DNA of 64,000 bases from Bog-473 sp963840435 (lineage in GTDB: Bacteria > Actinomycetota > Acidimicrobiia > Acidimicrobiales > RAAP-2): contig CAWIYY010000006.1 of NCBI GenBank assembly GCA_963840435.1, forward strand, positions 62,001 through 126,000. The letters run 5' to 3'. Position numbers and translations under genes: made by a program. The notes beneath the pieces were generated by a model, which made no database searches, was not told the DNA's origin, and was given only the letters and a program-made list of their open reading frames with translations. Each line of letters begins with the position of its first letter. Positions within the stretch are counted from its first letter, which is position 1. Of the stretch, positions 50,221 to 59,837 are shown one piece after another.

Positions 50221-50997
50221 ATGGCACGAGTACTGATCACCGGATCGAGCGACGGCCTCGGATTGATGGCGGCCGAGTTGCTTGTCCATGTGGGCCATGC
50301 CGTCACACTGCACGCGCGCAACGACCAGCGCGCCGGTGACGCTCGTCGAGCGCTCTCGACGTCCGAGCACATCGTCGTCGGAGATTTGGCAAGCATCGAG
50401 GAGACCCGCCAGGTCGCCGAGCAGGCCAACGCTTTCGGAAGCTACGACGCCGTGATCCACAATGCCGGCGTCGGCTATCGAGAGCCCCGGCGCATCGAGA
50501 CCGTCGATGGACTCTCGCATGTCTTCGCCGTCAATGTCCTGGCTCCATACCTGCTGACCGCGCTGATCACCCGGCCAAGCCGGCTGGTGTACCTCAGCTC
50601 AGGAATGCACAAAAGTGGCAACCCGGACTTCGACGATCTCCAATGGGCTGGGCGCCGCTGGAATGGGGCCCAGGCCTACGCGGATAGCAAGCTCTTCGAC
50701 GTGGTCCTGGCCTTCGCAGTTGCGCGGCGCTGGCCAGGCTTGCTCTCCAACGCTCTCGAGCCTGGCTGGGTACCGACCAAGATGGGTGGACCTGGCGCAC
50801 CCGACGACCTCTCCTTGGCGGCCGTTACCCAGGTCTGGCTGGCGGTGAGCGACGACCCTGCAGCAACTGTCACCAGCAGTTACTTCTACCACCAGCAGCC
50901 ACGCGACGTTCACCCGGCAGCCCGCTCAGTCGAGGTTCAGGAAAGGCTGCTCGACGGCTGCGCCGAACTCACCGGGGTGGCGCTCCCGAACCCGTAG
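50221..50997 (+). CDS. SDR-family NAD(P)-dependent oxidoreductase
   Basis: 258 residues from ATG 50221 (AAGGAAGAAG upstream). Rossmann motif VLITGSSDGLGLMAAELL (TGxxxGxG), VVGDLASIEE, NAG in IHNAGVGYR, catalytic Ser in YLSSGMHKSG and YADSKLFD, where the Tyr-x3-Lys appears as Y-A-D-S-K. A full-length classical SDR. The amidohydrolase gene begins 41 bp downstream. Substrate unknown. Confidence 0.88.
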   Translation: MARVLITGSSDGLGLMAAELLVHVGHAVTLHARNDQRAGDARRALSTSEHIVVGDLASIEETRQVAEQANAFGSYDAVIHNAGVGYREPRRIETVDGLSHVFAVNVLAPYLLTALITRPSRLVYLSSGMHKSGNPDFDDLQWAGRRWNGAQAYADSKLFDVVLAFAVARRWPGLLSNALEPGWVPTKMGGPGAPDDLSLAAVTQVWLAVSDDPAATVTSSYFYHQQPRDVHPAARSVEVQERLLDGCAELTGVALPNP

Positions 50998-51038
50998 ACG
51001 CACTCCTCGATTGCCCAAAGAAAGGTTGGTCAGTCACG

Positions 51039-52367
51039 ATGCCCAACGAACTCCTGATCAAAGATGGCTACGTCGTCACCATGGATCCTGCGCTCGGGGA
51101 CCAGCCAGACAGTGACGTCCTCGTTCGTAACGGCGTCATCGTCGAGGTCGGTCCTGAACTCGAGAGGTCCGCTCCGGACGCCGAGGTGATTCAGGGCAAT
51201 GGTCGGCTCGTCATTCCGGGCCTTGTCGACACCCACCGCCACGTGTGGCAGGGAGCGATCGGCGGGTTCACCCCCCAGATAACAGGGGCCGGCTACGGGC
51301 CTACTGTGCTCACAGGGATCGCCCCCAAACACACCGCAGATGACGTCTACGCAGGGACCCTTTGGGGCGCCCTGCAGGCCTTGGACGCCGGCATCACCAC
51401 GATCGCCGACTGGGCTCACAATCTCCAGTCCGCGGCACACGCCGATGCGGACCTTCGCGGCCTAAAGGAGTCCGGGATCCGGGGCTACTTCCTCTACGGT
51501 GGCCCCGGACCAGGGAGCGACGATCCGAACCCACCCCATCCCCTGGACGCTGGCCGTTTGCGCGACGAGCAGTTCTCGACAGGAACCAACGGCCGTTTGC
51601 GCATGGGAATGGCGCTACGCGGGCCGTGCTTTACGAGCGCGGAACGCAACGCCAACGACTTCGCTTTCGCCCGAGAGCTCGGGCTGCCAATCTCGCTGCA
51701 CGTCGGCATGGCCGGGACCGCTGACGCCATCACGACCCTCGACCGGTTCGGTCTGCTCGGCTCCGACGTGAACTACGCCCACGGCAATATGCTGACGGAC
51801 GAAGAGTTTGACCTGATCTCCGCCAGCCGCGGCACGCTGTCGATCACTCCCTCGACAGACATGCTCATGCAGTTCGGCACCTATCCTGGGACCGGGCGAG
51901 CGTTGGCGCGGAGCATCGTGGCCGGGTTCGGGGTCGACACGATCTGTAGCGCCGGGACGGACCTTTTCTCTGAGATGCGCCTGGCGCTTGCTGCGGAGCG
52001 TTCCCGGGCCAATGCGCCGGCACTGGCCCGCGGAGAGCAGATCCCGACTGTCGACCTACACCAGCGGGACATGCTTCGACTGGCCACGCTCGACGGCGCG
52101 CGGGTCTGGAATCTTGACGACCACATCGGCAGCCTCACCCCAGGAAAACAGGCAGACATCGCCATCATCGACATGCGCTCCCCCCATCTGGACGGCTTCG
52201 GTGACCCCGTCGCGGTCATGGTGCTCGGGGCTGGGCCAGCTGATGTCGAAACGGTCATCGTCGGAGGCGACGTCGTCAAGCGGGACGGGCAGCTGGTCGG
52301 TGCCCACGTGGACTGGGCCCGGAAGCTCATGCACGAGACCCGCGACCGCTTGCGCAGCCGCAGCTGA
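51039..52367 (+). CDS. Amidohydrolase (AtzA/TrzN/cytosine-deaminase-like)
   Basis: 442 residues from ATG 51039. Metal ligands in the order of the superfamily: DTHRHVW (His66, His68), SLHVGMAG (His221), YAHGNML (His248) and SAGTDLFS (Asp308). The N-terminal beta-sandwich (LLIKDGYVVTMD, VIPGLVDTH) and C-terminal GSLTPGKQADIAIIDMRSPH complete the fold. It hydrolyses or deaminates an unknown amide or heterocycle in the cytoplasm. Neighbours SDR, ECF sigma factor and AKR suggest a xenobiotic or natural-product pathway. Confidence 0.9.
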   Translation: MPNELLIKDGYVVTMDPALGDQPDSDVLVRNGVIVEVGPELERSAPDAEVIQGNGRLVIPGLVDTHRHVWQGAIGGFTPQITGAGYGPTVLTGIAPKHTADDVYAGTLWGALQALDAGITTIADWAHNLQSAAHADADLRGLKESGIRGYFLYGGPGPGSDDPNPPHPLDAGRLRDEQFSTGTNGRLRMGMALRGPCFTSAERNANDFAFARELGLPISLHVGMAGTADAITTLDRFGLLGSDVNYAHGNMLTDEEFDLISASRGTLSITPSTDMLMQFGTYPGTGRALARSIVAGFGVDTICSAGTDLFSEMRLALAAERSRANAPALARGEQIPTVDLHQRDMLRLATLDGARVWNLDDHIGSLTPGKQADIAIIDMRSPHLDGFGDPVAVMVLGAGPADVETVIVGGDVVKRDGQLVGAHVDWARKLMHETRDRLRSRS

Positions 52368-52444
52368 GCCATCCTCCGGTGACCATTCACAAGACGCTCC
52401 CAAGTTGTGGACGCGAGGCGACAGCAGAGGAAAGGTGTCTTGCC

Positions 52445-53023
52445 ATGACGCAGGATGGCGTCGCAGACGAACTCCTCTTGGAAGGTTTCTGCGCTGGAAA
52501 CGAAGAATGCGCGAGCAGGTTTGTGCAGCGCTTCAGGCGTCGACTGTGTTGGATCGCGTTTGGGATCATTGGTGACTCTGGCTTCGCGGAGGATGTCGCA
52601 CAGATCGCCTTCGAACGGGCATGGAAAAATGGAGCGAAGTTCGACCCCGGGCGAGGCTCGCTTGAGGCATGGATGACAACAATTGCTCGAAACGCCGCTT
52701 TGGACTGGCTACGGATGAAGCGAGCTATTCCGGTTGACCCTTCGGATATTTGCTGGAGTGTGACGCCAGGATCCTGTGATCCCGAGGATTGGAGCAGGAT
52801 CGAGGAAAGTCGAGCGGAGATCCGATCTGCTCTGACCAGTCTTTCTCCGGTTCTGGTGCGTTCCGTCGTGCTGGCCGGAGCGTTTGATATGACCGCGGCC
52901 GAGGTTGCCCGCTACGAGCACATACCGCTCGGCACGGCAAAAGGCAGGATACGGGCGGCGAAACAACGTCTGCGGAGGGAGTTGGATTGTCTCGGGAAGG
53001 AAAATGCTGATTTAGCTCCTTGA
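52445..53023 (+). CDS. ECF-type RNA polymerase sigma factor
   Basis: 192 residues from ATG 52445 (AGAGGAAAGG upstream). Sigma region 2: FVQRFRRRLCWIAFGIIGDSGFAEDVAQIAFERAWKNGAKFDPGRGSLEAWMTTIARNAALDWLR; region 4: LTSLSPVLVRSVVLAGAFDMTAAEVARYEHIPLGTAKGRIRAAKQRLRREL. A short spacer between them. No anti-sigma gene is visible next to it. The aldo/keto reductase starts in a TTGA overlap with its stop, so these two are translationally coupled. Control of the local operon is plausible. Confidence 0.9.
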   Translation: MTQDGVADELLLEGFCAGNEECASRFVQRFRRRLCWIAFGIIGDSGFAEDVAQIAFERAWKNGAKFDPGRGSLEAWMTTIARNAALDWLRMKRAIPVDPSDICWSVTPGSCDPEDWSRIEESRAEIRSALTSLSPVLVRSVVLAGAFDMTAAEVARYEHIPLGTAKGRIRAAKQRLRRELDCLGKENADLAP

Positions 53024-54054
53024 TCTCAACGCCGAGGCATAGTGGGCCATCACGGCTAGGCGCTGGGCAGAGCTGGGATTACTCTTCCCAACCGGTGCCT
53101 ACGCTTCTTGGTAGCTCGGGCCTGGTAGCCAGTCCAATGGGGCTTGGGCTGGCCGCCCTGGGTCGGCCCGGGTACATCAATCTCGGACACGCGTCGGATC
53201 TCACCGGGCACACGTCTGTGGAGGGGTTGGAGCAGTGGACACACTCGGTGCTGGACGCCGCCTACGAGCGGGGAGTGCGTTACTTCGATGCGGCCCGCTC
53301 GTATGGGCTTGCGGAGGCGTTCTTGGCAGCGTGGTTGGAGCGTCGCGGATTGGGACCTGGCGAAGTCAGCGTCGGCTCGAAGTGGGGCTACACCTACGTG
53401 GCGGATTGGCGCGTGGACGCCTCGGTGAACGAGGTCAAGGATCTGTCGATTGGGACGCTTCGACGCCAGCTGGCTGAGAGCCGGGAACTGCTCGGGACGA
53501 ATCTGCGTCTCTACCAGATCCACTCCGCCACGCCAGAGAGCGGAGTGCTCGAGGATCGCGTCGTGCTCGACGAGCTTGCGCGACTGCGGTCCGGCGGGGT
53601 GTCGATCGGGCTCACGGTGACCGGTCCTGAGCAAGGGCAGACGATCGAGCTCGCCCTTGAGGTCGGCTGCTTCGACACAGTGCAGGCGACATGGAACCTG
53701 CTCGAACAGGGCGCCGGTTCCGCTCTCGGAGCAGCTCACGCTGCGGGAATGGGTGTGATCGTGAAGGAACCGCTCGCCAATGGCCGACTCACGGCCCGCG
53801 GCGATGTGCCTGAGCTCGCCGACGCGGCGTCCAGGGCCGGCACCACTCCCGACGCGCTGGCGCTCGCTGTGGTGCTTGCCCAGCCGTGGGCGGACGTCGT
53901 CCTGAGCGGCGCCGCAAGCGTAAATGAGGTGGAGAGCAACATCACCGCCCAGACACTCCAACTCGACTCGCAACGAGCCGAGCGGCTGCTCGATTCGCTC
54001 CAGCAAGACTCATTCCGCTACTGGAAGACGCGGGCCGCCCTACCTTGGAATTAG
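53020..54054 (+). CDS. Aldo/keto reductase
   Basis: 344 residues from TTG 53020 in a TTGA overlap with the sigma gene; a later start is possible since the first 25 residues lack domain features. AKR TIM barrel with catalytic Asp90 (RYFDAARSYG), Tyr95, Lys121 (SVGSKWGY) and His168 (LYQIHSAT). Reduces an aldehyde or ketone with NADPH. Follows the ECF sigma gene and is bounded downstream by the tRNA-Gly remnant at 54156. Confidence 0.85.
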   Translation: MISTPRHSGPSRLGAGQSWDYSSQPVPTLLGSSGLVASPMGLGLAALGRPGYINLGHASDLTGHTSVEGLEQWTHSVLDAAYERGVRYFDAARSYGLAEAFLAAWLERRGLGPGEVSVGSKWGYTYVADWRVDASVNEVKDLSIGTLRRQLAESRELLGTNLRLYQIHSATPESGVLEDRVVLDELARLRSGGVSIGLTVTGPEQGQTIELALEVGCFDTVQATWNLLEQGAGSALGAAHAAGMGVIVKEPLANGRLTARGDVPELADAASRAGTTPDALALAVVLAQPWADVVLSGAASVNEVESNITAQTLQLDSQRAERLLDSLQQDSFRYWKTRAALPWN

Positions 54055-54155
54055 CCATTTGGAGTCCTAAGGTGAAGGTCTTCCCCGCTGGCTTGCTCTC
54101 AATCCGAATGGCCTGATTGCGTCACCTCGGTCAGGCTGGAGTTACGGAGGTATTC

Positions 54156-54199
54156 GGAGGTGAACGCAGTCGCGGGTCCGAATCCCGTCTTCCGCTCCA
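54156..54199 (+). repeat. tRNA-Gly-like 3'-half remnant, copy 6
   Basis: GGAGGTGAACGCAG, T arm TCGCGGGTCCGAATCCCG and acceptor TCTTCCGCTCCA, matching the end of tRNA-Gly including the CTCCA tail. The anticodon part is lost. The upstream arm is not visible. It marks the right boundary of module F. Confidence 0.62.
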
Positions 54200-54384
54200 A
54201 ACCTGGATCAGCTGGTGAGAGACACTTCCTAGGTGGGTGGCGACCAGGCCTGCCGCGCTGAAGTGTCGCTCTCGTCCGTCACCCGTCCGTCTCACTGAGG
54301 CAGTTGAAGACGGGCCAACGATCCATTGCGATGACGAGCACCAGGATAATCTGGCGAACCGTGTTCGCAATTGTTCGCTCGTTC

Positions 54385-55809
54385 ATGTCGAATCGAACTC
54401 TGCTGGTGTCGACCACCGTTTGTTGTGTGGCCGCGCTCCTCTTCGTTGGGGGAGCCAGTTCATCTGCGAGCTCAGCGGCGAAAACGTCAACCTCGCCCTT
54501 GAGAGTCACCTGGATGAAGGGCTACGCAGCTCCTGGTACGCCAAACCAATACAACAAGGTCGGCGTCATAAAGGTCGGACCGAGTGTTGCGAAGAACGTT
54601 CTGGTTCTTGAACCGGGCACCTCGGCCGCCGCCGCCTATTTTGTCCCCCTTGCAAAGTGGATCGTCGCGAAGACCGGTTGGCAGGTCTGGTCAGTCGAGC
54701 GGCGGGAGAACCTCCTCGAGGATCAGTCCGAGCTGAACCTGTACAAGAAGCACAAGGCCACGACAACGCAACTATTCGACTACTACCTCGGCTACCTCAA
54801 GGATCCGAGCATCACTCATCACTATCACCTGGTCGCCAATTCGAGTGTCGAATTCGCTAAGCAGTGGGGAATGAACGTCGCGGTCCAGGACTTGCACGTG
54901 GTCATCGGCGCCGCAAAGAAGCTCGGCGGCAAGGTCGTGCTCGGTGGGCACTCTCTCGGCGGGTCGGTGGTGACGGCCTACGCCACCTGGGACTTCGACG
55001 GCGAGGCCGGAGCTGACGCTCTCGCGGGCTTGGTCTACATCGATGGCGGAAGTACCACAACCCCAGTGAGCGCCCAAGCAGCGACCCAGACACTCCAGGA
55101 ACTCGAAACCCCGAGCGTCAGCCCCTGGCTGGACTTCGGTGGTATTGCGGCGCCGTACGCGGGATTGTTCGAGGCGACAGGAGCTGCGTCTGCACTGTTG
55201 GATCCGAGTGGTACCTCGTTGGGTCAGACTTCAGGATTATTGCCCTCAGACATTGTTCCTTCGGTGCGGGTCACCAACATGGGCCAGTACGGTTACGCGC
55301 TCAACGCGTCGACTTCGCCGTCGAGTTTGCTCGCAGCCCAAGCGCACCTCGGCCAGGGCGTCGCATCAAAGGGACCGATTCACGGTTGGAACGGGGCTGG
55401 AGCCCTCACCCCGATTACCCGCTTTGCGACCATGTTTTCGGGTGCGGGCATCCAGAACAGCAATGGAACGGAGTGGTACTTCCCCCAACGCTTGACAGAC
55501 GACATGAGCGCGGTGGACAACGGGAACGCGAACCCCGCCCAGACTGTGCTCGACGTCGACGCCACTATGGGTCACAGTCTGCCAAAGAGCCTGCTGATCT
55601 ACGCTTTTGGAGCGCGTCTGGGCGGAGCAGGCGTGCTGGAGGATGCGCAGATGTTGGCCCAGCAGTCGGACATACCGATGAGCAACCTCACCCTGGCGAA
55701 CTATCAGAGCACGTACTCCCACAACGACCCGGCCGGCGCGTACCCCACCAACGAGTTCTTCAAGCGACTCGTACCGTTTCTGGGTAAGGTCAGCAGGAAA
55801 GGCAGCTAG
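54385..55809 (+). CDS. Secreted alpha/beta hydrolase
   Basis: 474 residues from ATG 54385; ATG 54331 would give a longer leader. A signal peptide (SNRTLLVSTTVCCVAALLFVGGASSSA) precedes an alpha/beta hydrolase core: NVLVLEPGTSAAAAYFVPLAKWI, GGKVVLGGHSLGGSVVTAYATWDF with the nucleophile Ser, LAGLVYIDGGS. The later catalytic acid/His cannot be placed firmly; SYSHNDPAGAYPTNEF near the end is a candidate. Likely an extracellular esterase or lipase. Confidence 0.8.
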   Translation: MSNRTLLVSTTVCCVAALLFVGGASSSASSAAKTSTSPLRVTWMKGYAAPGTPNQYNKVGVIKVGPSVAKNVLVLEPGTSAAAAYFVPLAKWIVAKTGWQVWSVERRENLLEDQSELNLYKKHKATTTQLFDYYLGYLKDPSITHHYHLVANSSVEFAKQWGMNVAVQDLHVVIGAAKKLGGKVVLGGHSLGGSVVTAYATWDFDGEAGADALAGLVYIDGGSTTTPVSAQAATQTLQELETPSVSPWLDFGGIAAPYAGLFEATGAASALLDPSGTSLGQTSGLLPSDIVPSVRVTNMGQYGYALNASTSPSSLLAAQAHLGQGVASKGPIHGWNGAGALTPITRFATMFSGAGIQNSNGTEWYFPQRLTDDMSAVDNGNANPAQTVLDVDATMGHSLPKSLLIYAFGARLGGAGVLEDAQMLAQQSDIPMSNLTLANYQSTYSHNDPAGAYPTNEFFKRLVPFLGKVSRKGS

Positions 55810-56110
55810 CTGGGCGGCTGTTTCACACCTCAAGGTCCCGTGCGGCGAGTCTCATGGCCGTTCGCCATTGCTGGTGTGCCGGGTTCATCCATCAAGAGAG
55901 CGCTCGTTGGGAGGATGGTTCTTGGTGTCGCCGACTCGAGGTCCGAGCTTCTCGCATTTCGACATGGTCGAGGTAGTTCCCGCGAAATCAAATGAGTAGC
56001 AATGAGTGCAGCACCCGCCAGTGCACCTCCGGATCCCTGAGGACTTCTAGGTATTTTGGTATCTCCGGGGCGTTTGGTGAAGCAGGGGAGCGTCACGCCA
56101 ATGGATTCGG
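55810..56110. other. Intergenic stretch without a recognisable gene (301 bp)
   Basis: Convergent gap between the secreted hydrolase and the minus-strand DHA2 transporter. I see no gene or clear terminator here. Confidence 0.5.
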
Positions 56111-57709
56111 CTAGCCGAAATCAACGCCGTCAAGAGGTGCCGCGGGCTTTATGTCTGGAAGTCGTCGCATCCGAAACGCGTTGGCGAAACCAAGAAGTCC
56201 GGCGATTGCAGGGACGAGAAGCGCATATTGAAGGGAGCGATTCCGAGCCTCGGTGTTGATAGCGAGGATCGCACTCTGGACATTGTGGGGCTCGCTTGAG
56301 ATCTGCTGCTGGAGCTGCGTATTGCTCATTACCTCCGCGTCGGTCTCCATCTTGGCGGCGATCTGCTGCTGCTGGGCCGCAGGAATCACGCCGCTCGAGT
56401 AAGTCAGATTGGTGAAGCTCATCGCCAAAACCCAAAGAAGGAGTCCGCCGGCAACGGCCAGGCCAAAAGAGAGCCCAAACGAGCCGGCGGCTGAGTTCAC
56501 GCCGGCGGCTTCACTGACCCGCTCTTCGGCGATGGGCGCCAGGGTGAAGTTGTTGAGCTGCGACACCAGTAAACCAAGCCCTGAACCTGCGAACAAGAGC
56601 GGAATGACGAGGTACCAGCCCGAGTCCACTCTCGGTACGAGGGGGACGACGGCGGAGATGCCAATGGTACTCAGGGCGAAGCCGATCAGGACGATATTGG
56701 CCGGACGACGCGTGCCCGCCTTGCGACCGGCAAACAACGCCATTCCGAACATGGAGAGGGACAACGGTGCGAGGGAGAGACCCGCTTCCATGGCGTTGTA
56801 CTCCAGCGTCATCTGCAAATAGAGCGGTAAGGCAATCATGGCGCCACCGAGGGTGATCTGCTGGAGCATCTGCTGTGAGATGCCGATGCGGAAGTTCAAG
56901 TGTTTGAACAGATCGGGATCCAGAAGAGTTGGCTTTCCCCGACGCTTGCGCTGCACGAGCCAGTACGCGAATAAGGCCAGGGTCACGGCACCGATGGCGA
57001 CGATCAGGCCAACGTAACCGCCGCCTTCTTGCCAGACAAGAATGCCAAGTACAACACCGCCCATGCCGACGATGGAAAGGATCGCGCCTACAGCATCGAT
57101 CTTGCGGGGACCGGTGTACTGGACGTCCTTGACGAGTCGGATCTGCGACAACACCACAAGGATGATGACGACCTCAAGACCGAACCCTACGCGCCACGAC
57201 AAGTAAGTGGTCACGAACCCACCGAGGAGCGGTCCGACGGCTGCGGCGATCGCAGCTGAGGCGCCTACCAAGGCATAGGCCTTCTTCTGAGCCGCCCCGC
57301 TGAAGTTGCCGTGGATGAGTGACTGCATGGCCGGCAAAAGGAGTGATGCTCCGAGCCCGCCAATGATCGCCCAGAATACAATGACCGGGGTCAGACTCTG
57401 GGTGATCGTCATGGCCAGTGCACCAACGGCGTAGGCGATCAGGCCAATCACGTAGGCGCGCTTGCGGCCCATGAGATCGCCAAGTTTCGAGTTGATAAGG
57501 ATGAAGGCCGCGGAGACCAAGGCCTCCAGGGCGATCGCGGTCTGGACCCCGCTTGCGGTGGTATGCAGATCTCGGACCACGGCGGAGATGGACACGTTCA
57601 TGAACGACGTATCGACGACGAGGACGAACATGGCCGCCGCCAGGAGAACTGCCAGTCGTGGGTTCGTACCACTCCCCGGAGGTGCTGCTTGCTCAGGCTC
57701 GGTGTTCAT
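56111..57709 (-). CDS. DHA2-family (EmrB/QacA-like) MFS drug transporter
   Basis: 532 residues from ATG 57709 (GGAGCC upstream). Fourteen hydrophobic helices; helix 1 LLAAAMFVLVVDTSFMNVSISAVVRDL has the DHA2 Asp, loop 2-3 NSKLGDLMGRKRAYVIG is the MFS motif A, and helix 5 PLLGGFVTTYLSWRVGF motif C. It pumps hydrophobic compounds out with proton import. An extracytoplasmic loop with QQQQIAAKMETDAEVM lies before the last helix. No regulator is adjacent. Confidence 0.88.
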   Translation of the reverse strand: MNTEPEQAAPPGSGTNPRLAVLLAAAMFVLVVDTSFMNVSISAVVRDLHTTASGVQTAIALEALVSAAFILINSKLGDLMGRKRAYVIGLIAYAVGALAMTITQSLTPVIVFWAIIGGLGASLLLPAMQSLIHGNFSGAAQKKAYALVGASAAIAAAVGPLLGGFVTTYLSWRVGFGLEVVIILVVLSQIRLVKDVQYTGPRKIDAVGAILSIVGMGGVVLGILVWQEGGGYVGLIVAIGAVTLALFAYWLVQRKRRGKPTLLDPDLFKHLNFRIGISQQMLQQITLGGAMIALPLYLQMTLEYNAMEAGLSLAPLSLSMFGMALFAGRKAGTRRPANIVLIGFALSTIGISAVVPLVPRVDSGWYLVIPLLFAGSGLGLLVSQLNNFTLAPIAEERVSEAAGVNSAAGSFGLSFGLAVAGGLLLWVLAMSFTNLTYSSGVIPAAQQQQIAAKMETDAEVMSNTQLQQQISSEPHNVQSAILAINTEARNRSLQYALLVPAIAGLLGFANAFRMRRLPDIKPAAPLDGVDFG

Positions 57710-57730
57710 ACCGGCTCCATCTGCGGCCAT

Positions 57731-58139
57731 TTGGCCTATCTGGCCCGCGTCCCGGTGGGCCGCACGCGAAGGCGGGACTCGTCCCTGTCTCGGTCACCCT
57801 AGGAGTCTCGACTTGTGAGCCTCGGTTTCAGCATCGGTCGGCCGTGTCGGCGCGGGCTCCTCGGCCTGCCGCTGATTAGCTCGAGTTCGGGTGATCGGGC
57901 AGTTAACGGTACGTCAATGTTGTCGCCATTGCTACTGGCCCCGTTTCAGAATTGCTCGGGTTGACGTCATCAGGTTGCGCTCAGCTATTGCGACTTCAGG
58001 TGGCCATCAAACATTGACTCATCCACGCGTTCATTCAGCCCCTTCCAATGGGGACCGGTCCGGTATATACCTAATGGTGGGGATGGAAGATGGAGCCTGG
58101 GACCCGGTGCTCTGGGCACGTTTCAAGCGGGGGTGGACC
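57731..58139. other. Stretch without a recognisable gene (409 bp)
   Basis: Divergent promoter region between the DHA2 transporter (minus) and the small membrane protein at 58140 (plus). No palindrome or domain could be assigned. Confidence 0.5.
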
Positions 58140-58553
58140 ATGAATGACCGCGGCCACGGTTGGATGCTCTTTGCCGCAATCGTGTTGGGGGTGGCGGGCA
58201 TCATGCGCATCTTCGACGCGATCTGGGCATTTCGCTACCACGGAGCTGTTCCCCAAAAACTCGAAGATGCCATCTTCGGCACAAGCCTCAAGACCTACGG
58301 CTGGGTGTACCTCATCGTCGGCATTATCTTGATCCTGTGTGGCCTAGCGGTCATGGGGGGATCACAGCTAGGCCGCTGGGTTGGCATCGTTGCCGCCGCC
58401 ATCGGCGCCATCAGTGCCATCTGGTGGATGCCGTACTACCCGATCTGGTCGCTGACTTACATCGCGCTTGGCGTGATGGTGGTGTACGCACTCGCGGCAT
58501 ACGGCGCTCCCGCTGAGATAACGCTCAGTGCGCAAGAACTGAACCGCATCTAG
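58140..58553 (+). CDS. Four-helix membrane protein (DUF7144-like)
   Basis: 137 residues from ATG 58140. Four hydrophobic helices: GWMLFAAIVLGVAGIMRIFDAIWAF, GWVYLIVGIILILCGLAVM, GRWVGIVAAAIGAISAIWWMPYYPIWSLTYIALGVMVVYALAAY. The pattern of a GxxR-IFDA start, loop and WWMPYYPIWSL is common in actinobacteria (DUF7144 type). Function unknown. Confidence 0.75.
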   Translation: MNDRGHGWMLFAAIVLGVAGIMRIFDAIWAFRYHGAVPQKLEDAIFGTSLKTYGWVYLIVGIILILCGLAVMGGSQLGRWVGIVAAAIGAISAIWWMPYYPIWSLTYIALGVMVVYALAAYGAPAEITLSAQELNRI

Positions 58554-59016
58554 GCGCATCTTGTTGAGCCGCACTCGATCCTGCGAGAGTACCGACAGGG
58601 CCATGGACGCCCCTTTCGGTGTATTCCAGGGCCTAGGGTAGCGCTGCTGGCGCAGCAGCTGACTACGAGTTCACCAAAGAGCTCCCCAGCGTCAGCGACC
58701 TGTTCGAGGACCACGGCGAGGCGGTCATCGGGTGCGAATCCGACGCGTCGAGAGAGTGTGCTCGGCGGCGGAGTTGGCCTGGCCACGGGGCTCGTCATCG
58801 TTCTCTTCCGGCCGCCCCCATTGGCGGAGATCCCCGCCCAGCACAACAGGCGCTGGGGCCGTGCTCGGGTCGCTGGCCGGTCCCTGAGACGCCGCCGACC
58901 GCTCGCCGGATCCGGGTCGGGATCGTGCCACCTCAGCTGTTGCCTGAGCGCATGGGGTTTTGTTGGGACGGGGACCGTACTGGCCGACTCCGTGGTCGAA
59001 GAGGCACGATGGGTTG
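58554..59016. other. Stretch without a recognisable gene (463 bp)
   Basis: No domain or strong start; several overlapping frames are probably GC-rich shadows. Possibly decayed coding DNA. Confidence 0.45.
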
Positions 59017-59187
59017 ATGATCGCAGTCCAACAAGCGATACACCGGACGATTTACGTTCCGTACCCGTCATGGCTCACCTGGCCACATCGCAGTCGATGG
59101 GATGACGCCATCACAGTCGCTGCGGTCTTGGCCATTGCGGTGATCGTCTTTGTGCTGTGGCGCAAGTACCGCATCCCTCATACGTAG
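59017..59187 (+). CDS. Small single-pass membrane protein (56 residues), tentative
   Basis: ATG 59017 encodes a basic N-terminus with YVPYPSWLTWPHRSRWDD, one transmembrane helix AITVAAVLAIAVIVFVLW and a RKYRIPHT tail. The helix and flanking charges look real, but there is no family recognition and a minus-strand frame overlaps the 3' part. Confidence 0.45.
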   Translation: MIAVQQAIHRTIYVPYPSWLTWPHRSRWDDAITVAAVLAIAVIVFVLWRKYRIPHT

Positions 59188-59408
59188 CCGGGGGGTGTCG
59201 AACCCTGGGTCCTGGAGGCCGCCCTCGAGCGACGAGTGGTAGTTGAGAATGGTCTCCGCAGTCTTGGCACGGCTTGCTCTGGCAAGCGCGTCGAACTCAT
59301 GGGAATCTTGGTCCATGGAGTCTGCAGTGACCGCAGACGAAGCCGGCATCGAAATCAGACGAGAGACTTCCTGCAATGTCTCTTCTTGACTGAAGATTGG
59401 AGTGCAGA

Positions 59409-59837
59409 ATGAACTTTCAGGGTGTCGTAATGAACGTGGCTGACCTCAGCCGTTCGATTGACTTCTATCGAGAGGTGTTTGGTTTCGCGCTGCTGACCCA
59501 GAATGACCAACTAGCGACAGTAAGCGCTCCTGAGAGCGACCAACCGCAGGTCATCGTGTTTCGCGCGTTTGGGAGCGGTCGCATTGGAGGAGCTCGCACC
59601 ACGGGTCTGCGGGCCTTCGTGTTGGAAGTCGAGACGACCGATAAACAAGAGCAGATCGCAAGGGAGTTGGACTCTCGAGGAGTCCTTGTCAGCCGCAGAC
59701 ATCACCGTGACTGGACTGCAGTGGTGGGCCGCGACCCGGACGGAGTGGCTGTGGTCGTGGCTTGTGGTTCGGGCGAGCGTCTTTCTGAGACCAGCTGGAG
59801 AACCTTGGATGACCTTCTCTATACAATTGGCGAGTAG
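59409..59837 (+). CDS. VOC (glyoxalase/bleomycin-resistance) family protein
   Basis: 142 residues from ATG 59409. Start QGVVMNVADLSRSIDFYREVFGF is the classical VOC beta-alpha-beta unit, followed by FVLEVETTDKQEQIARELDSRGV and VVGRDPDGVAVVVACG. The family uses paired modules to hold a metal and perform lyase, isomerase or dioxygenase chemistry. Metal ligands cannot be settled. Confidence 0.82.
   Translation: MNFQGVVMNVADLSRSIDFYREVFGFALLTQNDQLATVSAPESDQPQVIVFRAFGSGRIGGARTTGLRAFVLEVETTDKQEQIARELDSRGVLVSRRHHRDWTAVVGRDPDGVAVVVACGSGERLSETSWRTLDDLLYTIGE

Noticed and set aside
59068..59376. Minus-strand 102-codon frame
   Set aside because: TTG start, no family, and it overlaps a plus-strand frame with a credible transmembrane helix; neither is well supported, but the minus frame is weaker.
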